Under the pieces are notes generated by a model, which was given only the letters and a program-made list of their open reading frames with translations, was not told where the DNA came from and did not search any database. From NCBI GenBank assembly GCA_013823325.1, contig PNLY01000019.1, positions 1 to 64,000 of the forward strand: DNA of 64,000 nucleotides. The letters are read 5' to 3'. Both the position numbers and the translations under genes were made by a program. Shown here in pieces: positions 47,894-54,805 of this stretch (position 1 is the stretch's first letter; each line of letters opens with the position of its first letter). Origin of the DNA: Methylobacterium sp. GTDB lineage: Bacteria > Pseudomonadota > Alphaproteobacteria > Rhizobiales > Beijerinckiaceae.

Positions 47894-48847
47894 TCAAGCC
47901 TCGGCCGGCGAGGGCGCTTCGGTGTTCTCCCGGCCTATCGGGCTACCTTCCATCAGCGGCCGCAGCCGGGCGAGTTCCTGCGCCATGAAATCAAGGAAGA
48001 GCCGCACGCGCGGCGAATGGCGCAGATCCGGGTGGGTCAGCAGCCAGAGATCGGCGGCATAGCCTGTCTGCGGCGGCGCCAGCCGAACCAGCGCCGGACG
48101 CTTGTCGGCGATGAAGCAGGGGAGGAAGCCGATGCCGATGCCCGCCTCGACGGCTTCCGCGAGCCCGAGCACGGTGTTGAGCTTGTAGACGGTCTGGTCG
48201 GCCGGGATGTGCTTCTGCCGGTACTGCACAACCTTGAAATTGCTGAACTGGTCGCCAAGCGAGATCCAGCGCTGCTGCGTGAGCTCGGATTGGTCCGAAG
48301 GTGCACCCTCAGGAAAATCCGTCGCGCGCCCGTAGAGCGCCCAGCCGATCTGCGCAACCCGCCGGCCGACCAGGTTCTCCGGCGGATTGTCGGTGGCGCG
48401 GATCGCGACATCGGCATCGCGCTTGCTGAGATTGAGCGCCTGGTTGCCGAGCAACACGTCGAGCTTGATGTCCGGGCACTGCGTCATGAAGGCGGCGAAG
48501 AGCGGCGTCAGCAGTTCGACCAGCAGCGAGTCGTTGGTGGTGACGCGCAATTCACCCGCCGGTAGGATCTCGCGGCCGGCCAGGCGCCGGGTGAAGCCGG
48601 CGATGTCGGTTTCCAGCCGCTCGGCCAGGACGGCCATCTCCTCGCCCGCGGGCGTCGGCACATAGCCGGAGCGATGCCGCTCGAACAGGCGCGTGCCCAG
48701 ACCTTCCTCGATCTGGCCGAGCCGGCGGAAGACGGTGGAATGGTTGAGGCCGATCAGCTCGGCGGCGGCCGGCAGGCTGCGCGCCTCGGCGATGGCCTTG
48801 ATCAGCCGGAAGTCGTCCCAGGCGATGGAAGAGGCGGCGGTCGGCAA
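47894..48847 (-). CDS. LysR-family transcriptional regulator
   Basis: The 317-residue protein has an N-terminal LysR winged helix (WDDFRLIKAIAEARSLPAAAELIGLNHSTVFRRLGQIE) and the periplasmic-binding-like effector domain. The start is a TTG with GGAG about ten bases upstream, the only reasonable choice before the helix-turn-helix. It lies head-to-tail downstream of the DoxX gene and may control the nearby quinone-type genes. Confidence 0.87.
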   Translation of the reverse strand: MPTAASSIAWDDFRLIKAIAEARSLPAAAELIGLNHSTVFRRLGQIEEGLGTRLFERHRSGYVPTPAGEEMAVLAERLETDIAGFTRRLAGREILPAGELRVTTNDSLLVELLTPLFAAFMTQCPDIKLDVLLGNQALNLSKRDADVAIRATDNPPENLVGRRVAQIGWALYGRATDFPEGAPSDQSELTQQRWISLGDQFSNFKVVQYRQKHIPADQTVYKLNTVLGLAEAVEAGIGIGFLPCFIADKRPALVRLAPPQTGYAADLWLLTHPDLRHSPRVRLFLDFMAQELARLRPLMEGSPIGRENTEAPSPAEA

Positions 48848-48887
48848 GCGGGCGGCTCCGGGCGAGTCAGCTACCCAGATACATGGT

Positions 48888-48920
48888 ACGGGCGACAGGT
48901 TGCAGCAACCTGTCGCCCGT
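48888..48920. repeat. Perfect 33-nt hairpin
   Basis: ACGGGCGACAGGTTGC and its exact complement GCAACCTGTCGCCCGT flank a single base. It lies between the LysR start and the DoxX end. With no U-run on the minus strand, it is either a strong but atypical terminator for doxX or a small palindromic element. Confidence 0.7.
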
Positions 48921-48943
48921 TCGGTTTAATGGCGTGGCGGTGC

Positions 48944-49369
48944 TCAGGCCAAGGCGGGCTTGGCGGAACCCGGGACGCCGGCCGAACGCAGCGCCAGCGC
49001 GCCGTCGCCGATCAGGGCATGGGCGAAGGCGGTCAAGGCGAGGAAGGCGGGATACTCCCAGCCGCCGTTCGGGGCATTGAAGACCCAGCCGTTCGGGGCA
49101 TGCACGAAGAGCGCGCCGAGCAGGACCGGCAGCAGCAGGACCGAGACATAGCGGCCGTAGAAGCCGGTGAGGATGGCGAGGCCGCCAAGGAGCTCCGCCA
49201 GGATGATCGGCCAGGCGAGGAAGCCGGGCAGGCCGACCTGGCCGAGGAAACCGGTGAAGCCGGGCACGGTGAAGACCGCGAGCTTCAGATAGGCGTGGGC
49301 GATGAACATCACGCCGAGCGCGATGCGCAGAACAAGGGCGCCATAGGGGGCGAAACGGGTGTCGGTCAT
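48944..49369 (-). CDS. DoxX-family membrane protein
   Basis: The 141-residue protein has four helices typical of DoxX/MhqP-CatD proteins (LVLRIALGVMFIAHAYLKL, WPIILAELLGGLAILTGFYG, LLLPVLLGALFVHAPNGW, FLALTAFAHALIGDGALAL). Relatives are induced with quinone-degrading enzymes. GGAG precedes the ATG at 49369. It is divergent from the MhqO-like dioxygenase across a 186-base control region. Confidence 0.88.
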   Translation of the reverse strand: MTDTRFAPYGALVLRIALGVMFIAHAYLKLAVFTVPGFTGFLGQVGLPGFLAWPIILAELLGGLAILTGFYGRYVSVLLLPVLLGALFVHAPNGWVFNAPNGGWEYPAFLALTAFAHALIGDGALALRSAGVPGSAKPALA

Positions 49370-49402
49370 GGTCTTTCTCCAAAGGACCGGTTTGGTCTGC
49401 GG

Positions 49403-49456
49403 CAGAGAATGACGATGTCGAATTGGCAATTCAAATTGGCATTTTCAGAGAATGAC
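49403..49456. promoter_or_regulatory. Divergent control region with repeated motifs
   Basis: The 11-mer CAGAGAATGAC occurs twice (49403-49413 and 49446-49456), 43 bases apart. Between the copies is GAATTGGCAATTC (49420-49432), a palindrome except for its centre, followed by a second AATTGGCA. This looks like a regulator binding region serving both the DoxX gene and the MhqO-like gene. Confidence 0.55.
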
Positions 49457-49555
49457 ATTGCTTTGGTGCAATATGGTCGCCCTAGCATTCTGTAGAGCGG
49501 CCATCATCTTCGGGGCCAACGAGGGCAGCCTCCTGCAGCCCGGAGGACGATCATC

Positions 49556-50488
49556 ATGCAGATCAACGGCATCCACCACGTCACCGCCATCGCCGGGCCG
49601 GCGCACCGCAATCTCGACTTCTACAGCCGCGTCCTCGGCCTGCGCCTGGTCAAGAAGACGGTGAACTTCGACGACCCGACCACCTGGCATCTCTATTTCG
49701 GCGATGCCGACGGCACTCCGGGCACGATCCTGACCTTCTTCCCCTGGGAGCATGTCGCGCCCGGCCGGCTCGGTGTCGGCGAGACGGAAGTGACCGCCTT
49801 CCGCATCCCCGCGGCAGCGGTCGGCTACTGGACGCATCGGCTCATCGCCAACGGCGTCGCCCATGATGTCCCGCAGAAGCGTTTCGGTGAGACCGTGCTG
49901 AGCTTCCGCGATCCGGACGGCATGCGGCTCGCGCTGGTCGCGGTACCCGGCGCCGAGAATGAGTCGGCCTGGGACAATGGCGAGGTGCCGCCTGAATCCG
50001 CCATCCGCGGCTTCCATGGCGTCACCCTGCTGCTCGACAAGACGGAGACGACCGCTGCGATCCTGCGCGACGTATTCGGCTTCGTCGAGGCCGGCCGTGA
50101 GGGCAACACCGTGCGCATGCGGGCTGAAGGCACCGCCCATGGCGGCGTCGTCGACCTGCGCGCCGCCGGGGGCTTCCTGCCGGCAAGGATGGGTGCGGGC
50201 TCGGTGCATCACATCGCCTTCCGCGCCGGCGACGACGCGGAGCAGGCCCGCATGGTGAAGACGCTGACCGAGACCTTCGGCCTGCGCCCCACCGAGCAGA
50301 GGGACCGGAACTATTTCCGGTCCGTCTACTTCCGCGAGCCCGGCGGCGTGCTGTTCGAGATCGCGACCGACGCGCCCGGCTTCGCCATCGACGAGCCGGC
50401 CGACGACCTCGGCGGCGCGCTCAAGCTGCCGGCGCAGTACGAGCCGCGCCGCGCCGAGATCGAGGCCGTCCTGCCGGCTCTGGTCTGA
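49556..50488 (+). CDS. mhqO: Ring-cleaving dioxygenase (VOC family, MhqO-like)
   Basis: The 310-residue protein has two pairs of VOC (glyoxalase/extradiol dioxygenase) modules. Metal-type residues are visible in GIHHVTAIAGPAHRNLDFY, RGFHGVTLLLDK, AGSVHHIAFRAGDD and VLFEIATDAPGF. It matches MhqO/LinE-like hydroquinone dioxygenases that break down toxic quinols. It is followed by an MhqD-like hydrolase and faces DoxX, the same three families as the quinone-response genes of Bacillus. Confidence 0.85.
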   Translation: MQINGIHHVTAIAGPAHRNLDFYSRVLGLRLVKKTVNFDDPTTWHLYFGDADGTPGTILTFFPWEHVAPGRLGVGETEVTAFRIPAAAVGYWTHRLIANGVAHDVPQKRFGETVLSFRDPDGMRLALVAVPGAENESAWDNGEVPPESAIRGFHGVTLLLDKTETTAAILRDVFGFVEAGREGNTVRMRAEGTAHGGVVDLRAAGGFLPARMGAGSVHHIAFRAGDDAEQARMVKTLTETFGLRPTEQRDRNYFRSVYFREPGGVLFEIATDAPGFAIDEPADDLGGALKLPAQYEPRRAEIEAVLPALV

Positions 50489-50557
50489 TCCATGAATGCG
50501 CTCCGCCTTCGGGCGGGGCGCCCCTCACCGAACACCATCATGAAAGGAGGCCGCGCC

Positions 50558-51187
50558 ATGAACGCGCTTGAGCCCTTCATCCATCGTTTCGAGCCGGCGA
50601 CTGCGCCCGGCCAGGCGCCGCTCCTGCTGCTGCACGGCACCGGTGGCGACGAGAGCGATCTGCTGCCGTTCGGACTCGCCGTCGCGCCGGGCGCAGGCCT
50701 GCTCTCGCCGCGCGGCCGCACGCTCGAGGCTGGCATGCCGCGCTTCTTCCGCCGTCTGGCCGAGGGCGTCTTCGACGAGGAGGACCTGACCCGGCGCACC
50801 CATGAGCTCGCCGATTTCGTCGAGTGGGCGCGGGCGGAATACGGGCTGCCGGCCCCGATCGCGCTCGGTTTCTCGAACGGCGCCAACATCGCCGCCGCGA
50901 TGCTGTTGCTGCGGCCGGAGGTGCTGTCGGGAGCGGTGCTGCTGCGGGCGATGTCGCCCTTCGAAAAGCCGCCGGCAGCCGTCCTGGACGGCAAGCCGGT
51001 GCTGATCGTTTCCGGCAGCTTCGATCCGATTATCCCGGAAGCGAATGCGGCACGCCTGGCGGCGACGCTCGTCGGGGCAGGGGCTGCGGTCGCGCATCGC
51101 AGCCTGCCGACCGGTCATGGCCTGTCGCAGGCCGATCTGAGACTTGTGCGGGACTGGCTGGCTGAGCGCCCCGCGCTCGCGGCCTGA
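50558..51187 (+). CDS. Alpha/beta hydrolase, MhqD-like carboxylesterase
   Basis: The 209-residue protein has the alpha/beta hydrolase nucleophile ALGFSNGANIAAAM, the aspartate in VSGSFDPIIPEAN and the histidine LPTGHGLSQ, with oxyanion LLLHGTGGDESD. It fits the phospholipase/carboxylesterase family that contains MhqD. AAAGGAGG stands seven bases before the ATG at 50558; starts upstream at 50492 or 50540 are less likely. It is co-transcribed with the dioxygenase. Confidence 0.87.
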   Translation: MNALEPFIHRFEPATAPGQAPLLLLHGTGGDESDLLPFGLAVAPGAGLLSPRGRTLEAGMPRFFRRLAEGVFDEEDLTRRTHELADFVEWARAEYGLPAPIALGFSNGANIAAAMLLLRPEVLSGAVLLRAMSPFEKPPAAVLDGKPVLIVSGSFDPIIPEANAARLAATLVGAGAAVAHRSLPTGHGLSQADLRLVRDWLAERPALAA

Positions 51188-51194
51188 GGCGGGT

Positions 51195-51344
51195 CTAGGC
51201 TCCGGGCCTGATGTGCTTGGTGAGATAGCACGTCAGGCCAAGCCCGCCGAGCATGACCGAGATCATATAGGGGCCGAACAGGCAGGCGACGAACACTGCC
51301 GCGATGAAGCCGAGCATCAGGCTGTTGCGCCAGTCCAGGGTCAT
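51195..51344 (-). CDS. Small membrane protein, 49 residues
   Basis: The product begins MTLDWRNSLMLGFIAAVFVA and continues with a second hydrophobic stretch, GPYMISVMLGGLGLTCYL, and a basic end, TKHIRPGA. TGGAGG lies about six bases before the ATG, which makes translation likely. A longer start at 51392 has no such signal. No family is recognised. Confidence 0.6.
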   Translation of the reverse strand: MTLDWRNSLMLGFIAAVFVACLFGPYMISVMLGGLGLTCYLTKHIRPGA

Positions 51345-51677
51345 GACGGGGCCTCCACGAATCGGTGCCAGTATCATGAAGATAACCTTCACCCTGTGAA
51401 CCGCATTTGAACAGAATACCTTAACGAGTTCTTACCGTTACGGGGGCTTCCTCAGACGGGCGCCCGAGAGGCCGACGCTGGCGCTTTAGCCACGGAAACA
51501 GTGCGGCGGCGGCACTGTTTCCGTACCTCGGCCGTTCTCGCGCGTGGACCTCCACTTGACGGTTTTCCGCTTCGCCGGGAGAATCGGGACCATGATTGGT
51601 CGGCTGAACGATGGATTGGCCGTGGCGTGGGGCCCCTCTCCAGCGCGCCGTGGGTCCATGGTCAGGCGGAGACGGCC
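51345..51677. other. Gene-free stretch between two small membrane genes
   Basis: This 333-base region holds no supported gene. Its main structure is the hairpin at 51492-51524. The left part is AT-rich and probably carries the promoter of the 49-residue gene. Confidence 0.4.
51492..51524. repeat. Perfect 13-bp stem hairpin
   Basis: ACGGAAACAGTGC-ggcggcg-GCACTGTTTCCGT is a perfect inverted repeat with a 7-base loop. There is no U-run on either side, so it is more likely a structured RNA or protein site than a simple terminator. Confidence 0.6.
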
Positions 51678-51881
51678 ATGACCAGTATTCTCCTCATCGC
51701 CGGGATCATCGCGACCCTGTCCGCCTCGATCTGGCTCGCGCTGGAAGGCAGCGCCGCGCTGGCCCTGCCATTGGTGATCATCTTCGCCGGACTGGTGCGC
51801 ACCCTGGTCCGTCGCGCCGGACGCAGGGGCATCACGCCGGCCGAGATGGCGCCGCCCACGCTCGATGATCGGCAGTTGTGA
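51678..51881 (+). CDS. Small membrane protein, 67 residues
   Basis: The product starts MTSILLIAGIIATLSASIWLAL and has a second helix, ALALPLVIIFAGLVRTLV. A basic stretch (RRAGRRG) and a short soluble tail follow. GGAG lies eight bases before the ATG. The open frame extends up to 51501 through the hairpin region and was not used. No family is recognised. Confidence 0.55.
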   Translation: MTSILLIAGIIATLSASIWLALEGSAALALPLVIIFAGLVRTLVRRAGRRGITPAEMAPPTLDDRQL

Positions 51882-51949
51882 ATCCAGCGTGCCGAAGCGG
51901 CAATTGCCGCGTTGCATCGCAGCCGCGTGCGCTCTATAAGCCGACCCGT

Positions 51950-52027
51950 CGGAGCGTAGCGCAGCCCGGTTAGCGCACTTGTCTGGGGGACAAGGGGTCG
52001 GAGGTTCGAATCCTCTCGCTCCGACCA
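51950..52027 (+). tRNA. tRNA-Pro (anticodon GGG)
   Basis: A full cloverleaf is visible. The acceptor is CGGAGCG with CGCTCCG, the D arm is GCGC...GCGC, and the anticodon stem is CTTGT-CTGGGGG-ACAAG with anticodon GGG. The T arm is GGAGG-TTCGAAT-CCTCT-like, and an encoded ACCA ends the gene. The genes beyond it look accessory, so it could be an island insertion site. Confidence 0.95.
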
Positions 52028-52218
52028 TTTTTCTTAATGTTTTCAGCTAGATATGCGTGAGCCTGCAAAGGCTTGCGCCGTTCGTTTTGGAACGAAACGG
52101 GAGCAAATCGCAGCGTTCGGGACAGAAAGTCCCGACAAAGTCCCGACAGACGTTCGCAAACTGTTCTGTTGAAGGGGCGTCCGATTCGGCTACCCCGCTC
52201 ATTGAAGCGTGGGGCGCC

Positions 52219-52338
52219 CTACCAGTATCGCTTGATCAATTGCCCGATCACGATGCCGCTGAGCACGGCGATGATGAGCAGCAATCCGCAGCCTTGGCGG
52301 GCCGTCGGCTCGTGGCCACGGCGGCCGTCATCGGCCAT
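52219..52338 (-). CDS. Small membrane protein at the end of the SOS operon, 39 residues
   Basis: The product reads [16 protein letters not shown] followed by one helix, CGLLLIIAVLSGIVIGQLI, and ends KRYW. Its ATG shares one base with the stop of the YedK gene (TGATG), so it is translationally coupled and is the last gene of the LexA-boxed operon. It is too short for family assignment. Confidence 0.55.
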   Translation of the reverse strand: MADDGRRGHEPTARQGCGLLLIIAVLSGIVIGQLIKRYW

Positions 52339-53114
52339 CAGAGTAGCGTCGCCTGCGTCGCCTTATCGGCCATGGCGGCGAGCACGTCCGCCGGCCCATC
52401 CTTCTTCACGCCCCGCGCGACGATCGTCAGCGAGCCGTCAGGCAAGGGACGCTGCAGCGCCTTCGCCTGGTCCCATGGCGCCGTCATCCAGGCCGCGCAC
52501 TCCTCCGGCGTCGTCAGAATGACGGGCATCGCCTTGGGGTGGATCGCCTTGACCTCGGCATTCGGATCGGTGGTCAGGAAGGCGAACAAGTCGGATTCGA
52601 CCTCGCCTTCCTTCACCTTGCGAACGCTCTTCCATTTCGGCGCCCAGATCCCGGCGAAGAAGGCCGTCGGGCGCTCCTCGCCGAACGCGAACCAGATATC
52701 CCCGCCGGCCTCGCGATTGAACTCGCTGAAGCTGGTGAACGGCACCAGGCAGCGGTTCGAGACGCCTAGCCAAGGCTTCCAATGCGCGCTCGAGGTGTTG
52801 CGCACATTGGTCGTTCCGCCGTCAGGCTCCATCCGCAGGAGATAGTCGAAATCGACTTCCTTGCCCTTGGCGCGGAGCTTGTCGGCGCGCGCGCTCGCGG
52901 CATCGAGCAGCGCCTTCTTCGACGACGGCATGCCCCAGCGCGTCAACGCCAGCCGCGCCTCCCCATCCTCATTGCGGATGATCGGGGCCTGGTAGTCCGG
53001 GAAGATGCCGGGTTGCGGCGGCAGGTTGGCAAGGTTCGGACCGCCATCGTTGAACGGCGCGAACAGCTTGCGCATCGCCTCTACGTTGCGGGTGTGGCTG
53101 TACAGATTGCACAT
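52338..53114 (-). CDS. SOS response-associated peptidase (YedK/HMCES family)
   Basis: YedK/HMCES proteins protect single-stranded DNA by forming a thiazolidine link with abasic sites through Cys2. The 258-residue protein starts [14 protein letters not shown], keeping the essential Cys2 after Met removal. The [11 protein letters not shown] region should supply the catalytic Glu, and [12 protein letters not shown] the His. The start at 53114 is forced by Cys2; a frame to 53141 is open. It sits in a minus-strand operon behind a LexA box. Confidence 0.92.
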   Translation of the reverse strand: MCNLYSHTRNVEAMRKLFAPFNDGGPNLANLPPQPGIFPDYQAPIIRNEDGEARLALTRWGMPSSKKALLDAASARADKLRAKGKEVDFDYLLRMEPDGGTTNVRNTSSAHWKPWLGVSNRCLVPFTSFSEFNREAGGDIWFAFGEERPTAFFAGIWAPKWKSVRKVKEGEVESDLFAFLTTDPNAEVKAIHPKAMPVILTTPEECAAWMTAPWDQAKALQRPLPDGSLTIVARGVKKDGPADVLAAMADKATQATLL

Positions 53115-53144
53115 GGCCAAGATGCTAGAGGGGGGCCTCAAATC

Positions 53145-53759
53145 TCACAAGAACGCGAACTCGGGCTCTGCGGCGACGTCAGGCTCCTTCCGCAGCCGCA
53201 GCAGCTTCGGATCGAACATGACGCGGGCGAAAAAGTCCTTTCGCGAGACCGGGTCGCCCAAAGCCCAGGCGCTCAAATGAAGGCCTCCATGGGCTTCCAC
53301 CAGCTCGTGCGCGGTCTCGTGCGTCTGCAGGCGGACTTCCAAGAGATCGAGATTTGGCCGCTCAACGAGCCGCTTCGGATACCACCTGACGTCGAGCCAT
53401 CCCTCCACTGTGGCCCGTACCAGCTCCACGCCATCGGCCTTCGTGTCGTAGACGATGACGTTCTTCCAGAGCGGCCGCGGGCCTTCCTTCCGAGGCGTGA
53501 CAAGGAAGTGGCCGCGCCCTTCAGAGAGAACGCCATAGGGGCCGGCGAAGTCGCATTTGTATTGCTCGGCCAGCGTGGTCCAGAGCCATTCGTCATCGTC
53601 CGAGGTGCTATGGAACTCGACGTCCTCCACGGGCTGGGGTTCGCCAGTCCTGCGGGCCGCTTGCGCCGCGGCCGTCAGCTTCGAGATGGCGAGCTGCCTA
53701 GCTGCCGCCGACTCTGCGGCGCTTCGGACCGGGCGGTGATCCTGTTCCCAGCTGATCAT
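53145..53759 (-). CDS. Hypothetical protein in the SOS operon
   Basis: The 204-residue protein starts MISWEQDHRPVRSAAES. It has a mixed alpha/beta body with DDDEWLWTTLAEQY, GPYGVLSEGRGHFLVTPR and the His-containing QTHETAHELVEAHGG. No signal peptide or membrane helix is visible. Its start overlaps the end of the upstream gene by 62 bases in another frame. I do not recognise a family; its place before YedK suggests a role tied to DNA damage, which is inference. Confidence 0.65.
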   Translation of the reverse strand: MISWEQDHRPVRSAAESAAARQLAISKLTAAAQAARRTGEPQPVEDVEFHSTSDDDEWLWTTLAEQYKCDFAGPYGVLSEGRGHFLVTPRKEGPRPLWKNVIVYDTKADGVELVRATVEGWLDVRWYPKRLVERPNLDLLEVRLQTHETAHELVEAHGGLHLSAWALGDPVSRKDFFARVMFDPKLLRLRKEPDVAAEPEFAFL

Positions 53760-54081
53760 CTTTGCCTCCTTCGATCAGGGTCAAGCCGGCCATGCTCGGC
53801 GGCAGGTCCGGCGGCGAGGTGCGGCCGATGTCCATGAGATAGGCGCCACATTTCCGGCCGTACTTTTGCGGCTTGCGCGCGGGATTGGTCGGATCCCAGG
53901 CGCACCGCCTGACGAATGCGCTGAGTAGCAGCTTGAGCGTCGTGTGCTCGCCGAAATCGCTGGCCAGCCCTGCCAAGCGCGCGTCCTTGCGGCGCCGGCA
54001 GAAGTGGCAGCGGAAGCGCACGATCACCCACGGAAAATCGAGCAGCGAGGTGTCTTCGTTCGGCGGTTCCATCGGCGTCAT
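53698..54081 (-). CDS. Hypothetical protein with CxxC motif
   Basis: The 127-residue protein carries CHFCRRRKDARLAGLA and a later lone Cys in YGRKCGAYLMD, which may form a zinc site with a nearby residue. It also has the stretch RRCAWDPTNPARKPQKYG and the end SPPDLPPSMAGLTLIEGG. I have seen similar unnamed proteins in rhizobial genomes. The C-terminal 20 residues overlap the next gene. Function is unknown. Confidence 0.65.
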   Translation of the reverse strand: MTPMEPPNEDTSLLDFPWVIVRFRCHFCRRRKDARLAGLASDFGEHTTLKLLLSAFVRRCAWDPTNPARKPQKYGRKCGAYLMDIGRTSPPDLPPSMAGLTLIEGGKDDQLGTGSPPGPKRRRVGGS

Positions 54082-54115
54082 TCATCAGGTGATCTCCCCA
54101 GGCGGGCAGAGCAGC

Positions 54116-54424
54116 TCACCGCCGCCTCGCGTCTCGAGCCGCCCCTCGCCCCCTGACCCACCCCCGTCCGGATCGGTCGCGCGGGTCGAATTCCTCACCG
54201 CTGAGAAGCTCTCGAAAGCGGTCAGCTTGGCCCCGGTCGGAGAAGCAGAAGACCCGGTAGCGATGCCGGCCGTCGGTGACGTTGTGTTCGCGCTCACAGA
54301 GCGACGAGAGCAGGCCGGTCCTCGGGAGGTGGCCGAGATACTGACCATCGTCGTCGCGGAGCGCGACCTGGTGCGGCCAGCCTCGATCGATGCCAGAGGG
54401 TGATAGCTCCCCCTTGCGTCTCAT
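54116..54424 (-). CDS. Hypothetical protein in the SOS operon
   Basis: The 102-residue protein contains RGWPHQVALRDDD, a Cys/His-bearing middle (LCEREHN) and YRVFCFSDRGQADRFRELLSGEEFDPRDR. From memory, this wording matches a small uncharacterised protein frequent in rhizobial accessory DNA. Its start overlaps the stop of the gene before it by four bases (ATGA), so the two are coupled. Confidence 0.6.
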   Translation of the reverse strand: MRRKGELSPSGIDRGWPHQVALRDDDGQYLGHLPRTGLLSSLCEREHNVTDGRHRYRVFCFSDRGQADRFRELLSGEEFDPRDRSGRGWVRGRGAARDARRR

Positions 54425-54642
54425 GGCTCATCCCCGCCTTTGAGCGGTCGGGCGCCCTCCGAAAATAGCCCGCGGAGAAAGCCGCGCGAGGACGCGCGAT
54501 CGCCGTCCCGCGCGAGCTCGTCCAGATCCAGCAGCAACGCTCGTATCAGGGCGCGCTCACAGCCATGCTCCGCGATCAAATCATCGATCTCGGCCTCCAA
54601 CTCCGTCATGGGCGACGTGTCCGGCAAAGGCACGGCTGACAT
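54421..54642 (-). CDS. First gene of the LexA-controlled operon, hypothetical
   Basis: The 73-residue acidic, helical protein begins MSAVPLPDTSPMTELEAEID and contains CERALIRALLLDLDELARDGDR. The longer start at 54669 would lie inside the LexA box and -10 element, so ATG 54642, with GGAGA about nine bases upstream, is preferred. It is coupled to the next gene by ATGA. Function is unknown. Confidence 0.6.
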   Translation of the reverse strand: MSAVPLPDTSPMTELEAEIDDLIAEHGCERALIRALLLDLDELARDGDRASSRGFLRGLFSEGARPLKGGDEP

Positions 54643-54663
54643 CGGTTTCGCTCTCCAGTATGA

Positions 54664-54697
54664 GAACATAATGAGAACGCACCAGCCGAGGAGTCAA
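54664..54697 (-). promoter_or_regulatory. SOS promoter with LexA box
   Basis: GAAC-ATAATGA-GAAC (54664-54678) is exactly the direct-repeat LexA site GAAC-N7-GAAC of Alphaproteobacteria. On the minus strand TTGACT (54697-54692), an 18-base spacer and CATTAT (54673-54668) form a promoter whose -10 lies inside the box. The first gene starts 22 bases further on. Confidence 0.75.
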
Positions 54698-54805
54698 GCC
54701 GACCGGACGTTGTACACCAGACGGACAACAACCCCTTGGCCGTCATTCGACATTGCCGACGCCCTTAACCCGTGCTGCCCTTCAAGTTTAGCAGGCCGAA
54801 TCGTC

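Noticed and set aside
52088-52116. GGAAC followed later by CGTT after tRNA-Pro
   Set aside because: The spacing is 20 bases, outside the 16-17 allowed for EcfG promoters, and no plus-strand gene follows.
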